This document shows, piece by piece, positions 1 through 7,972 of a DNA stretch of 24,222 nucleotides. Position numbers and translations under genes: made by a program. Every line of letters starts with the position of its first letter. The first letter of the stretch is position 1. The notes beneath the pieces are model-generated. The model saw only the letters and a list, made by a program, of their open reading frames with translations, did not search any database and was not told the DNA's origin. The stretch is from Nitrospirota bacterium (GTDB lineage: Bacteria; Nitrospirota; Nitrospiria; Nitrospirales; UBA8639): assembly GCA_029879555.1 (NCBI GenBank), contig JAOUQB010000002.1, positions 1 to 24,222 of the forward strand. Reading direction: 5' to 3'.

Positions 1-272
1 GACTCTACCGTGCCAAAGGCGGTCATCATGATTAAATTCGACTCCGGGTACTTTTGTACGACTTGTTCCAATAATCCGAGGCCATCCATTCCTTTCATCC
101 GTAAATCCGTGAGAATCACCAGAAATTTTTCAGATTCCATATGAGTCAGCGCCTCCTGCCCATCTGAGGCCACGACGACTCGATAATGTTCTTCTTCTAA
201 CGTGTCCTGTAACAATTGCCGCATTTCTGGTTCATCATCGACCACTAAGATGGGAAAAGAGTCTTGTGTCAT
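1..272 (-). CDS. Response regulator, receiver domain (3'-truncated by window edge; probably NtrC type)
   Basis: The minus strand from the ATG at 272 reads about 90 residues of a CheY-like receiver domain and then leaves the window. The acidic pair is D12/D13 (VVDDEP), the phospho-acceptor is D56 (ILTDLRM) and the conserved Thr is T84 (MMTAFGTVE). The wording MTAFGTVE after TDLRMKGMDGL is typical of receiver domains that precede a sigma-54 AAA+ activator domain, but the output domain is outside the window, so the NtrC assignment is inferred. An AAGGA ribosome site lies about 8 nt before the start. The role would be phosphorylation-dependent transcription control in the cytoplasm. A consensus sigma-54 promoter lies about 380 bp away, in front of the divergent stress gene at 715, which makes a regulatory link plausible. 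Confidence 0.9.
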   Translation of the reverse strand, partial: MTQDSFPILVVDDEPEMRQLLQDTLEEEHYRVVVASDGQEALTHMESEKFLVILTDLRMKGMDGLGLLEQVVQKYPESNLIMMTAFGTVE

Positions 273-283
273 AGAAAATTTCC

Positions 284-421
284 TTATTTTGCTGGGATAA
301 ATCGTGCCAATTCGGGATATTCGATCACAAACCTTTTCGCCAGAGGATAATGGAGTGAAGCCTCGTTGAACCGGTAATCATCCTTATGCTCCTCCCATTT
401 TCTTGAGAAATACCGCGCCAT
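284..421 (-). CDS. Small hypothetical ORF upstream of the response regulator
   Basis: An open frame of 45 codons starts at the ATG at 421 (MARYFSRKW) and stops 11 nt before the response regulator start, so its stop codon abuts the regulator's ribosome site. A longer reading from the ATG at 493 gives 69 residues but has no ribosome site. The 421 start has a purine-rich GAAAGAGAAA upstream. The product would be charged and aromatic-rich, with no membrane segment and no family I recognise. Position and spacing are the only support. It may be a degraded fragment. Confidence 0.25.
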   Translation of the reverse strand: MARYFSRKWEEHKDDYRFNEASLHYPLAKRFVIEYPELARFIPAK

Positions 422-648
422 ATTTTCTCTTTCTATCCATCTGTAGAATTTTGCGCCAAACACCAAATTCCCATCTGTAGCATTTTGCACCATTTCAGAG
501 AACCGATGCTAGCCTGCTTTCATTCAGATTTGGACTAAACCAAATACTCATATTCCATCTCGCGAAAATTTCCCTTTCATGACAGATACATGGATTTCCG
601 GATGTTCTTGTCCACAGGGAAGCCACAAACATTGCATGGGTCTTGCCA

Positions 649-664
649 TGGCACTTCTCTTGCT
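649..664 (+). promoter_or_regulatory. Sigma-54 (RpoN) -24/-12 promoter
   Basis: TGGCAC, five bases, then TTGCT: the -24 GG (650-651) and -12 GC (662-663) are exactly 10 bases apart and both boxes match the RpoN consensus. Predicted start of transcription is near 675, giving a leader of about 40 nt before the USP gene at 715. The presumed enhancer-binding activator is not identified; the response regulator at 1-272 is a candidate. Confidence 0.75.
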
Positions 665-714
665 GAATAAAAACGATTATGTCGAGTCATCTTTAACTGA
701 GAAGGAATAGATTC

Positions 715-1578
715 ATGAAAATCATTGTCGCTATTGATGGCTCACCCTCTTCCAGGCATGCCCTTCAAGCTCTTGCACATCTCGCGCCTCCTGAAGAATT
801 CGTTCTCGTCCACGCCATCGCGATTCCCGATTTCAATTACGCCATGATTTCGCCAGACCTTCGCACGGAAATTCAGGCCGAAATGGAGGCCAAATTACGC
901 AAGGAAGGGGAAGGTATTCTTTCGCAAGCAAGGGAAAAGCTCCCTTCTGATTTTCCTCAGGTCCAAAAAATTCATCAAATTGGTCATCCGGTGGATGTCA
1001 TTCTAGAAACGGCTCGTTCGTCCAAGTCGCACCTCATTATTCTGGGAGCCAGAGGCCTTGGCGCCTTTAAAGAACTGGTATTGGGAAGTACCTCGCATCG
1101 CGTGCTTATGCATGCACCCTGTTCGACCATGGTCATCAAAGAACCCGTCCCCCGCTTAAAAAAAATCCTCCTCCCGGTCGAGGGGGAAGAAGACATTGCC
1201 ATTGCCTTACAATTTTTAGCCCGACAACCTTTCCGAGAACCTGTAGATATTGATGTCATCGCGGTTTGGCCTCAACCTCAACTTGCCTGGCCCATCACCT
1301 TAGGACAAACCAAACTCCTGGAAATGAAGGCGATTGAAGCTGCTCAAGATCGCATGACATCGGTGACTGACCGACTCACACGGATGAACTATTCTTCTCA
1401 GACGAAAGTCGGAATGGGCGACCCGGCTTTCGCCATTCTCGAACAAGCCAAAGCCTCTGAAGCCGACATGATCCTCATGGGCACGCATGGCCGGGGAGGA
1501 CTAGCCAGATTTTTAATCGGAAGCGTGTCCAATTCTGTCCTCCATCAGGCCGACTGCCCCGTGCTTATTGTGCGCTAG
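715..1578 (+). CDS. Tandem universal stress protein (two UspA domains)
   Basis: A 287-residue cytoplasmic protein with two UspA alpha/beta domains (about 1-143 and 148-287). Each has the ATP-binding signature G-x2-G-x9-G-S: GARGLGAFKELVLGS in the first, GTHGRGGLARFLIGS in the second. USPs of this form bind ATP or AMP and help cells survive starvation, oxidative or respiratory stress; the specific role here is unknown. The start has AAGGAA about 8 nt upstream and MKIIVAIDGS is the usual family beginning. It is led by a consensus sigma-54 promoter, so it is probably under RpoN control. It is a clear relative of the USP at 22047-22913: both begin MK-x4-DGS, share a PAM/YAM region and have the same two-domain length. 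Confidence 0.95.
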   Translation: MKIIVAIDGSPSSRHALQALAHLAPPEEFVLVHAIAIPDFNYAMISPDLRTEIQAEMEAKLRKEGEGILSQAREKLPSDFPQVQKIHQIGHPVDVILETARSSKSHLIILGARGLGAFKELVLGSTSHRVLMHAPCSTMVIKEPVPRLKKILLPVEGEEDIAIALQFLARQPFREPVDIDVIAVWPQPQLAWPITLGQTKLLEMKAIEAAQDRMTSVTDRLTRMNYSSQTKVGMGDPAFAILEQAKASEADMILMGTHGRGGLARFLIGSVSNSVLHQADCPVLIVR

Positions 1579-1579
1579 A

Positions 1580-1620
1580 TCCCAGCCCCCCCTACCCCCT
1601 TTCCCAAAGGGGGGGAATCT
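1580..1620 (+). repeat. C/G-rich palindromic repeat, copy 1
   Basis: CCCCCTTT (1595-1602), a 3-nt loop and AAAGGGGG (1606-1613), preceded by a C-rich tract separated by TA, directly after the USP stop codon. It is the same element as at 8863, 9905, 12125, 12207, 12601 and elsewhere. It could also act as a weak hairpin at the end of the transcript. Confidence 0.8.
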
Positions 1621-1803
1621 CAAAAGTTGTCTCTATTTTCCGCCCTTCACCTTACGACTCACTCCTTACTTTTTATGCCACTGCGGAGATCTGCCACAGC
1701 TCAAAGGTCTTCATAGGCAGCAGTCCATATTCAAAAGCCTGCGAACCAGATGTTTTCCTGAAGATTTTTGGCCAACGTCTTTCGTGACCTCCACATTCTG
1801 TTC

Positions 1804-1820
1804 TTGGCATATCCATTGCT
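1804..1820 (+). promoter_or_regulatory. Candidate sigma-54 promoter before the cupredoxin gene
   Basis: TTGGCAT, four to five bases, then TTGCT. GG at 1806-1807 and GC at 1818-1819 are exactly 10 bases apart. The -24 box deviates from consensus only after TTGGCA. Predicted transcription start is near 1831, about 50 nt before the ATG at 1882. It is the second such site in 1.2 kb. Confidence 0.55.
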
Positions 1821-1881
1821 TTATCAATTCATGATGTCGAAGACCACCACCACAGGTATGAGAGAAAGGGAGGATGGATTT

Positions 1882-2307
1882 ATGCGCGACGATTGGCAAC
1901 GAGGGATTCAAAGAATAGGAATGGCCACGTTCGGAATACTGTTGCTTGGGGGAACCCTGCTTTCCAGTGCCCAATCACAACAGGAAGTGAATGTGACCAT
2001 TGAAGGGTATACATTCCTGACAACACAAACGCCCCTTCAACTCCATACCGATACCATTATTCGAGTGAAAAACTTGGATAATGTGCGGCATGATTTCGGA
2101 TCACAGATGTTTCTGAATACACTCACGCATGTCGAAAGCAATGGGGTCGTCACCTATGGGAAAGGCGTGGAAGGTGCCTACTTAGACCCTGGACAGGAAG
2201 CCTCGTTCCGATTGACGCTCAATCAATCTGGACGCTTTCAATTTGAATGTTCCATTCATCAGGACATGAAAGGCGAAATATTGCTCCTCACGGTTGATGC
2301 GGTCTAG
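1882..2307 (+). CDS. Exported cupredoxin-like (type 1 copper) protein
   Basis: The start is the ATG at 1882, because GGAGG sits 8 nt upstream and the N-terminus (MRDDWQRGIQRIG then a hydrophobic run to SSAQSQQ) is a typical signal peptide of about 32 residues; the frame is open further upstream but without these signals. The product is 141 residues, with a mature domain of about 110. Copper ligands are visible: a His in NVRHDFGS and the cluster C-x2-H-x2-M in ECSIHQDMKGEI, as in plastocyanin/azurin-like and CoxII-like domains. It probably carries electrons, or binds copper, in the periplasm. It stands alone between two USPs and has its own candidate sigma-54 promoter. The redox partner cannot be read from the sequence. 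Confidence 0.85.
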   Translation: MRDDWQRGIQRIGMATFGILLLGGTLLSSAQSQQEVNVTIEGYTFLTTQTPLQLHTDTIIRVKNLDNVRHDFGSQMFLNTLTHVESNGVVTYGKGVEGAYLDPGQEASFRLTLNQSGRFQFECSIHQDMKGEILLLTVDAV

Positions 2308-2328
2308 CAAGCACATGCGACAATAATG

Positions 2329-2404
2329 AGTCAGGAGTTAACAGTTAGGGGTTAAAAAATGATTTTGCTTTCAACACTGTACTCCTCACTACTTACTCCT
2401 TACT
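2329..2404. repeat. Imperfect inverted repeat (GAGTNAGGAGT type)
   Basis: The left arm 2329-2352 is approximately the reverse complement of the right arm 2381-2404, with about a 28-nt spacer. The 13-mer ACTCCTTACTTTT at 2395-2407 occurs identically at 1661-1673, before the cupredoxin gene. This is a second short dispersed repeat, separate from the C/G-rich one, filling the gap before the next USP. It could form a stem in the transcript. Confidence 0.5.
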
Positions 2405-2439
2405 TTTCACCTTCTTTCTAAAAAACGCGGGGGAAACTC

Positions 2440-3423
2440 ATGGTTAACATTGTAACGAATATTCTCTTCGCCACGGATTTTTCTCCCTGCTCGGTTCCGG
2501 CCTTTCGGTATGCCGTGGAATGGGCCAAAGTCTTTGACGCCCAATTAACCTTGTTTCATGGGCTCTCCCTCCAACCTGGATTGGATATCGACGCCGGTAT
2601 TGCCCAGCGCTATTTGGATGAACAACGCAAGGTGGGCGAAGAACACTTAAATCAACTCCTCGCCGAAGCTCGCCAACAGGTTCCGAAGACAGCCAAAGAG
2701 ATGCGAACCGGTCTCGCCTCTGCCCAAATTTGCGATGTGGCTCGAGAGTGCAAGGCCGACTTAATTATCACAGGGACGCATGGATGGACCGGCTTTAATC
2801 GTGTCGTCTTTGGCAGCATTGCTGAACGCGTCATTCAGCGGGCGCCATGCCCGGTCCTCTCCATTCCAGACCGAAGCCCCGAAGAAACTGCGGGTATGCA
2901 TGCCCTCACGATACAACCACGGCAAATCGTGTTGCCAATCGATTTCTCTGACTGCTCAATGGATGCCTATGAATACGCGGTGGAAGTGGCCAAATGGTTT
3001 GATGCCCCGTTGACCTTGGTGTGTGCGATTGAACCGTTGTCCTACAGCTTAGATTTTTCCCTGACACATCCCCTAGAAGACAAAGCCAACCGAAAAAAAG
3101 TTGTCCAACGATTAGAGGAATTAACCAAACTCCTCGTCGATGAAGGGTTATCGGCACATTACGAGTTAGTAGAGAAACCTTCGGTGGAAGCGATCATGGA
3201 AACCAGTGCCACGCAACAAGCCGATTTAGTCGTCATGGGCACGCATGGTCGAAAAGGCCTGTCTCGCCTACTCTTAGGCAGCACAACAGCCAAGATCCTT
3301 CAACTCAGTCCTTACCCCATCCTGACCGTGAAAAGTCCAAAATTCGAAGGAGGGCATCACCCAGCCACTCAAAGTGAACAGCCTTCGGCTTCTGCCACAA
3401 CAGGAAACCACTCAGACGCATGA
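2440..3423 (+). CDS. Tandem universal stress protein at the head of the hydrogenase unit
   Basis: A 327-residue cytoplasmic protein with two UspA domains (about 4-150 and 160-302). The nucleotide-binding signatures are GTHGWTGFNRVVFGS and GTHGRKGLSRLLLGS. The start is supported by GGGGGAA 5 nt upstream and by NILFATDFSP, the standard first strand. A Ser/Thr/His/Pro-rich tail of about 25 residues after the second domain is unusual and probably disordered. The stop overlaps the start of the next gene (ATGA at 3420-3423), and that gene is 8 bp from hydB, so this USP is very likely co-transcribed with the hydrogenase beta subunit. It is more divergent from the USPs at 715 and 22047 than those are from each other. 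Confidence 0.95.
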   Translation: MVNIVTNILFATDFSPCSVPAFRYAVEWAKVFDAQLTLFHGLSLQPGLDIDAGIAQRYLDEQRKVGEEHLNQLLAEARQQVPKTAKEMRTGLASAQICDVARECKADLIITGTHGWTGFNRVVFGSIAERVIQRAPCPVLSIPDRSPEETAGMHALTIQPRQIVLPIDFSDCSMDAYEYAVEVAKWFDAPLTLVCAIEPLSYSLDFSLTHPLEDKANRKKVVQRLEELTKLLVDEGLSAHYELVEKPSVEAIMETSATQQADLVVMGTHGRKGLSRLLLGSTTAKILQLSPYPILTVKSPKFEGGHHPATQSEQPSASATTGNHSDA

Positions 3424-4769
3424 CTGACCAAAAGACATCAACTGTTTCAAGTGACCAAGAGGGCATCCGCAACCTCCTTGCCCGCTTAAAGGCCCAATCG
3501 CTGCATATGGACTTTCAGGGGCAACGCGAGATGGCGTTCAGTCTGGTTTTAAAACCCTATCTGGATCCGATCACCGCACAATATTTGGCCCCGTTACCAG
3601 AAGAAATCGCGTTGGCGGAATGGTATCTCTATGCCGACTTCTTTCCCACGGATGGGCATCCTTCACTCATTGAACAGGTCCGAGACACCATCACCGAGCA
3701 TATTCCGGAGGAAGAACGCACGTGGCTTGATCCCGTGCGACATTCGTATATGGACCTTCTTCAGATCATGGCCATCGATCAGGAGACACACCCTCCCTGC
3801 CTCCACCTTCAATCCATGGGAGACCAGCAACGCTTCAATGTACCGTATCTGGAAGAGACCCCCGTACAAAAAGACCGCGTGCTGTTAACCCGTCTGATAC
3901 GGGGAAGCTCAGGCGCCTACTTGCCTGGTCCCCCACTCGTTCTCTCATTAGCCATTGGGCAAACTCTGTTGGCGTTCACACATGATCTGCGTCGGGGAAT
4001 TGAATTTAGCACGGGCAATTTCGCCCTTGCCGAATGGCCAGAATTTACTAATGAATATGGGTATCTTTTGATTTGGGGAATGGCAAAACTTCGAGGAGGT
4101 GCGATAGCCACCGCAGATGCTCAGGTGAAGTATTGGAATGAAACGGGTGAACCCTTTTTGTATGCCATCGCCTTCTATGAACATCACGAATTCCAAACAT
4201 TAGCCAGAGGCCTGGATGAATGGGACCACATGAGCCTTCAACCGACTTCCCCAGATGGCGAAACACTCCAAAGGAAGGCCTGGGTTCAACATACGCAAGA
4301 CGAGCAATCTCCGCTATACGCCGCTGCCCGCTTCACCCTCACCTCGACCCAACTCACCGTCGAAGCGGATACAGCCGACCGGCTGGATGCCATCAAACAC
4401 CAACTGGCCGCCACATTCGGATTCTCTCTCCATTTCAAAGGTGAGACATTAGACACACCACCACATTCGTTACCATATGTGGATTTACTTGCTGATACCT
4501 ATGTCGCTCCCCCCGTTACGGTGACCGTCAAAGAAGAAAACACACTCTTATCCACGTTGCTAGAGAAGATCTACCTCGATTGGGCTGAGCAACCGTCTCC
4601 CTCGCTCAAGGGGAAGACGCCACGCCAATATTGCCGAGAGCACCATGACACGAAAAAGGTCGCCGAATTGATCGATCAAATGGAGCGAAATGATTTAGGC
4701 CTCCAACGCACGGGACAACGAGCCTATGATTATTCTATTCTCAGAGCACACATCGGGTTAGAGGAATAA
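3420..4769 (+). CDS. Hypothetical protein coupled to hydB (SEC-C/Xre-MbcA-like C-terminal module)
   Basis: A 449-residue soluble protein with no signal peptide or membrane segment. I do not recognise a full-length family. The middle (about 280-345) has a pattern seen in uncharacterised SEC-C-type proteins: an alternating strand pair ending LTVEADTADRLDAIKHQL. The last 60 residues (W-x3-PSPSLKGKTPRQYCREHH, then VAELIDQMERND) resemble the conserved C-terminal module of those proteins and of Xre/MbcA/ParS-type antitoxin tails, where PxLxGKTPxxA recurs. The start overlaps the USP stop by 4 bp and the stop is 8 bp before hydB, so expression is probably translationally coupled to both. A regulator, adaptor or assembly factor for the hydrogenase is possible, but this rests on position only. 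Confidence 0.85.
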   Translation: MTDQKTSTVSSDQEGIRNLLARLKAQSLHMDFQGQREMAFSLVLKPYLDPITAQYLAPLPEEIALAEWYLYADFFPTDGHPSLIEQVRDTITEHIPEEERTWLDPVRHSYMDLLQIMAIDQETHPPCLHLQSMGDQQRFNVPYLEETPVQKDRVLLTRLIRGSSGAYLPGPPLVLSLAIGQTLLAFTHDLRRGIEFSTGNFALAEWPEFTNEYGYLLIWGMAKLRGGAIATADAQVKYWNETGEPFLYAIAFYEHHEFQTLARGLDEWDHMSLQPTSPDGETLQRKAWVQHTQDEQSPLYAAARFTLTSTQLTVEADTADRLDAIKHQLAATFGFSLHFKGETLDTPPHSLPYVDLLADTYVAPPVTVTVKEENTLLSTLLEKIYLDWAEQPSPSLKGKTPRQYCREHHDTKKVAELIDQMERNDLGLQRTGQRAYDYSILRAHIGLEE

Positions 4770-4777
4770 TTCAGACA

Positions 4778-5893
4778 ATGCCTCCTGGCTCTGTTCAAGC
4801 GCCACCGCCCCAATTATTTCTGCGGGATGATTTTGCTCAGCTGCTACACACACTCAAGCAGTTGGGCTATCAAATTTTAGGGCCTGTCGTATCTCAAGGA
4901 GCCATTCAATGGAAAGCGATCACCGCACCCGAAGATTTTCCCATTGGGTGGAAGGATCACCAAGAACCCGGACGCTATCGCCTTGAGCCAGACGTCAGCC
5001 CTCGTTATTTCAATATTGTCCATGGGCCCGAATCACTCAAGCCCCTGACCTTTGCTCCGCGAGAAAGGTTGCTGGTTCTCGATCGTCAAGACCACACGTT
5101 TACGGCAAAAGACATTCAGCCTGAGACCACACCAACCGCTGTTTTGGGTGTGCGGGCCTGCGACCTCGCCGGTCTCGGCATCCAAGATCAAATTTTCCTG
5201 CATGGCACCTATGCCGATCCCTACTATCAACAACGACGGGAAAACTTGTTTCTGATCGCGGTCAATTGCACCAGAGCCCATACAACCTGCTTTTGCGCAT
5301 CCATGGAAACAGGCCCAAAAGCTCGACAAGGGTTCGATCTTTGCTTAACGGAGGCTGATGAAGATTTCTTGGTTGAAGCGGGAAGCTCGAAGGGGCTACA
5401 AGTCTTAGAGCAACTACCCTGCTCTTTAGCGCCAGAAGAACGAATCAAACAAGATGAGGAACTGATTGGCGCATGCGCGGCAAGCCAGACTCGTAGTCTG
5501 CCCAAAGCGAAGCTGCCTGATGCCTTGTATGAAGCACACGATCATCCGCGTTGGGATCAAGTGGCGGCCCGCTGTTTATCTTGTACGAACTGTACGATGG
5601 TCTGCCCAACGTGCTTCTGCCATGGTGTCGAAGAAACCCCTTCCCTAGACTTCCAACAATCCGAGCATACCCGTGTGTGGGATTCCTGTTTTACACCCGA
5701 TCATGGTTATATCCACGGAAAGAATTTCCGTCCAACAACCAAAGACCGCTACCGCATGTGGCTGACACATAAGCTTGCCTCATGGATCGATCAGTTCGGC
5801 GCATCCGGCTGTGTCGGCTGCGGCCGCTGCATCACCTGGTGCCCCGTGGGCATCGACCTCACCGAAGAAGCCGACGCCCTCTCACAACCTTAA
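4778..5893 (+). CDS. hydB: Group 3b [NiFe] hydrogenase (sulfhydrogenase) beta subunit, 4Fe-4S protein
   Basis: A 371-residue cytoplasmic iron-sulfur subunit passing electrons between the flavin subunit HydG and the HydD/HydA core. Two ferredoxin-type 4Fe-4S motifs are visible: C266-x2-C269-x2-C272-x3-C276 (followed by C279 and C281) and C345-x2-C348-x2-C351-x3-C355. An upstream Cys-bearing region (VRACDL near 125, C164, C171, C173) is also typical of HydB/AsrA proteins. In the Pyrococcus sulfhydrogenase the same subunit is linked to polysulfide reduction. A GAGGAA ribosome site overlaps the end of the previous gene. Normally hydB is followed directly by hydG; here 3 kb including four opposite-strand genes separates them. 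An AsrA-type anaerobic sulfite reductase subunit is the alternative by homology, but hydG/D/A nearby favour the hydrogenase. Confidence 0.92.
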   Translation: MPPGSVQAPPPQLFLRDDFAQLLHTLKQLGYQILGPVVSQGAIQWKAITAPEDFPIGWKDHQEPGRYRLEPDVSPRYFNIVHGPESLKPLTFAPRERLLVLDRQDHTFTAKDIQPETTPTAVLGVRACDLAGLGIQDQIFLHGTYADPYYQQRRENLFLIAVNCTRAHTTCFCASMETGPKARQGFDLCLTEADEDFLVEAGSSKGLQVLEQLPCSLAPEERIKQDEELIGACAASQTRSLPKAKLPDALYEAHDHPRWDQVAARCLSCTNCTMVCPTCFCHGVEETPSLDFQQSEHTRVWDSCFTPDHGYIHGKNFRPTTKDRYRMWLTHKLASWIDQFGASGCVGCGRCITWCPVGIDLTEEADALSQP

Positions 5894-5979
5894 CGTCTTT
5901 TTTGATAATCGTAGGGGTCAGATACAAGACTCGATTAAAAACATTGATGTTCCACTCCTTCAATAACTGCCTAAGTGAT

Positions 5980-6381
5980 CTATCGTCGTCTGTTCTTTTG
6001 TTCCATAAGATCTTTTCGGAACTTTGCCATGGCTTCTTCAAAATCCGGCTGGATCATTTTGACGCCATTGGCAATCAAGACTTTGGCAATACTTCCGCAG
6101 ATGGCCAACAAGAGGACACAGAAAAACAATCCCACCATGTAAAAGAACGAATCCGGCGCTATCAGGATGTCCGAAGAGGTCTTAATCGTCACTTCAATGG
6201 ATTCCATAGGAATGAGATTGAAGATAATTTCCTGGGTTCCATCCCCGGCAAGAAGTCGGTAGATAATAGTTACCACCCATCCAGCCAGCAGCACCCCCAA
6301 ACCAAGAATGCCCATCCCAATAGTCCTTGAATTATCTGACGGCTTGTCGGATTCTGAATAGTGGGTCCAGCTTTCGTCCAT
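5980..6381 (-). CDS. Hypothetical membrane protein with two transmembrane helices
   Basis: A 133-residue protein with predicted helices at about 20-45 (TIGMGILGLGVLLAGWVV) and 77-103 (FFYMVGLFFCVLLLAICG), a loop of about 30 residues between them and a charged, Lys/Arg-rich tail (FRKDLMEQKNRRR), suggesting both termini are cytoplasmic. The start at 6381 has AGGAAAGAG just upstream. No family is recognised. It converges on hydB, with 86 bp between the stop codons, and is the last of four minus-strand genes that interrupt the hydrogenase operon. Confidence 0.75.
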   Translation of the reverse strand: MDESWTHYSESDKPSDNSRTIGMGILGLGVLLAGWVVTIIYRLLAGDGTQEIIFNLIPMESIEVTIKTSSDILIAPDSFFYMVGLFFCVLLLAICGSIAKVLIANGVKMIQPDFEEAMAKFRKDLMEQKNRRR

Positions 6382-6514
6382 GCTCTCTTTCCTAATTCTT
6401 CAGAACCTGAGATCCATAAAAACCCAAAAACAGGATAAACGGTGCCTTACCTTACAATCAAAAATACCCAGAGATAATGGGGATATTCCTGGTCAAGCAT
6501 TTCATCGTATTTGC

Positions 6515-7378
6515 TCACTGGAGATCTGAATCCCTTTTGGAATTTCCTTGGGGTTGGCCCTTCGCTGTCAAGGCACCTCTCCAGATCGGCTCACTCGGAA
6601 ACACAGGCCTCCACCAGGCAGCCCACTTTTTGTTCTCGATCTCCACCGCGCCTCTTTCTTTTCGAGTCGCCAGAAATTCCTGAAGCGCCGGGAGCTTCTC
6701 CCTTTCTAAAAATATAGAATAGGAATCGCCATACGGAAAGGCCATTTCCGAATTCAGACCGGGCCAATCATTGGGCCAATGAATGGACGCTTCAGGAGCA
6801 TACTCATAGGGCCAAATTAAGACTTCGATATACACCGGCTCCCATTCGGAAGCACCTGGAACATCGAACTGCTCAAGAAATTGATGGAGGTTGAGCAATT
6901 CCGCTGGTGGGACACGAGGCTGCATGAGACCGAAAGATTCGGCCCCAGAAGGCACCTTATTGGCGGGCATCCTCATTCCGTAAACCCTGGAAGTCACATA
7001 CCCGCTTTCAATTTTGAAGTAAAACAGTGATTTTGGTTGATCCGTGATATGAGGGGCCATATCGTAATACCCTTTCAAGCCCGAAACATTCGCGACCAAC
7101 TCCAGACGCGAGCGCAATTCGTCGAACGCAGAACGATCCAGCAAGGTGGAGTACAACATTTCACCCTCAGAGTCTTGTTTAAGAAAAATGACCATTCTGT
7201 TCTCATACAATACAAAGCGTGGGTTATCGAGGCCAATGCGCTTCGCCCAGGGATTGGTTTGAATATACACCCCAACTGGGGTGGGCCCTTCGAAAGGACT
7301 GAAACCCTCAGTTTTCAAAGGCATTGCCATAAAGAGAGTAAGGAGTGCGAAACTTGTCATCATTTTTTGGATAACCAT
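6515..7378 (-). CDS. Hypothetical exported protein
   Basis: A 287-residue product whose first about 25 residues (MVIQKMMTSFALLTLFMAMPLKTEGFS) look like a cleavable signal peptide, placing it in the periplasm or outside. The rest is Trp/Tyr/Pro-rich and soluble, with no domain I can name. WPYEYAPEASIHWPNDWPGL and a short Lys/Arg-rich C-terminus stand out. The start is supported by a GGGGGAAG tract about 10 nt upstream; a later Met at 7363 lacks a ribosome site. It lies between the other opposite-strand genes, with gaps of about 120-130 bp on both sides, so it may have its own promoter. Function unknown. Confidence 0.75.
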   Translation of the reverse strand: MVIQKMMTSFALLTLFMAMPLKTEGFSPFEGPTPVGVYIQTNPWAKRIGLDNPRFVLYENRMVIFLKQDSEGEMLYSTLLDRSAFDELRSRLELVANVSGLKGYYDMAPHITDQPKSLFYFKIESGYVTSRVYGMRMPANKVPSGAESFGLMQPRVPPAELLNLHQFLEQFDVPGASEWEPVYIEVLIWPYEYAPEASIHWPNDWPGLNSEMAFPYGDSYSIFLEREKLPALQEFLATRKERGAVEIENKKWAAWWRPVFPSEPIWRGALTAKGQPQGNSKRDSDLQ

Positions 7379-7501
7379 CGGTTTGCATCTTCCCCCAAAT
7401 ACCTATGTGACCTGAATTGGCGCCCAACTATGCACCTCATTCGATTTGACAAGAGGAAATTTCTGCGCTAGGACATTGCTCGTCATTTTCTCTCGGCAAT
7501 A

Positions 7502-7972
7502 TTAGTTGGATTTTCTCTGCATGGAATTAAGCATCTCGTGAAATTCCTCTTTGCTCATATCTTTAGAATAGATCATCAATCGTGCTTTCTCAGCAACTTG
7601 ATAATGGAGAACAAGCACCTCTTCTTGTTGTCCCATGAACATCGTCGTTCTGATGACGTGGGCATTCCCTTCTAAAAACGTCGTTTCCCACGACTCTTGT
7701 TCCTGCATTGGCCCTAAGTCTCTCAAGGGAAACCCCTCCCAAAAGAATAGATGGGCTTCCTTCTCGTGTCGTGTGAGTACCATAGAAAGTTGCGTGGCGG
7801 GCTTCTGCTCAGGAATCTGGCTAGCAATGCCCTCTCTAGTAACATTTCGCACTTGGTATTCTTCCGAAATTACTATCGGTAAGAGATTGGTGTTTTCTTG
7901 CACTATTCTCGCTCCCAATGTCATCATTCCTGAAATTACTATCGCCGCCCACCATACAAGACTCGGCTTCAT
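7502..7972 (-). CDS. Hypothetical protein with N-terminal membrane anchor or signal peptide
   Basis: A 156-residue product starting at the ATG at 7972 (MKPSLVWWAAIVISGMMTLG). The ATG shares ATGA with the stop of the preceding gene and GGAGGAA is immediately upstream, pointing to translational coupling; an in-frame TTG three codons earlier is less likely. After a hydrophobic segment at about 5-22 the rest is soluble, with a W-rich beta-like stretch (HLFFWEGFPL) and a helical charged end (MSKEEFHEMLNSMQRKSN). I do not recognise a family. The coupling suggests it works with the product of 7969-8475. Confidence 0.75.
   Translation of the reverse strand: MKPSLVWWAAIVISGMMTLGARIVQENTNLLPIVISEEYQVRNVTREGIASQIPEQKPATQLSMVLTRHEKEAHLFFWEGFPLRDLGPMQEQESWETTFLEGNAHVIRTTMFMGQQEEVLVLHYQVAEKARLMIYSKDMSKEEFHEMLNSMQRKSN

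Noticed and set aside
1568..1881. ORFs over the USP-cupredoxin gap, including an N-terminal extension of the cupredoxin
   Set aside because: The extension has no signal-like start and lacks a ribosome site, while the ATG at 1882 has GGAGG and opens a signal peptide; the other frames read through the repeat.
5782..6330. 182-codon plus-strand ORF across the end of hydB and the membrane gene
   Set aside because: It is a shadow: its codons overlap hydB's end and the opposite strand of the two-helix membrane protein, and the translation is low-complexity basic without domains.
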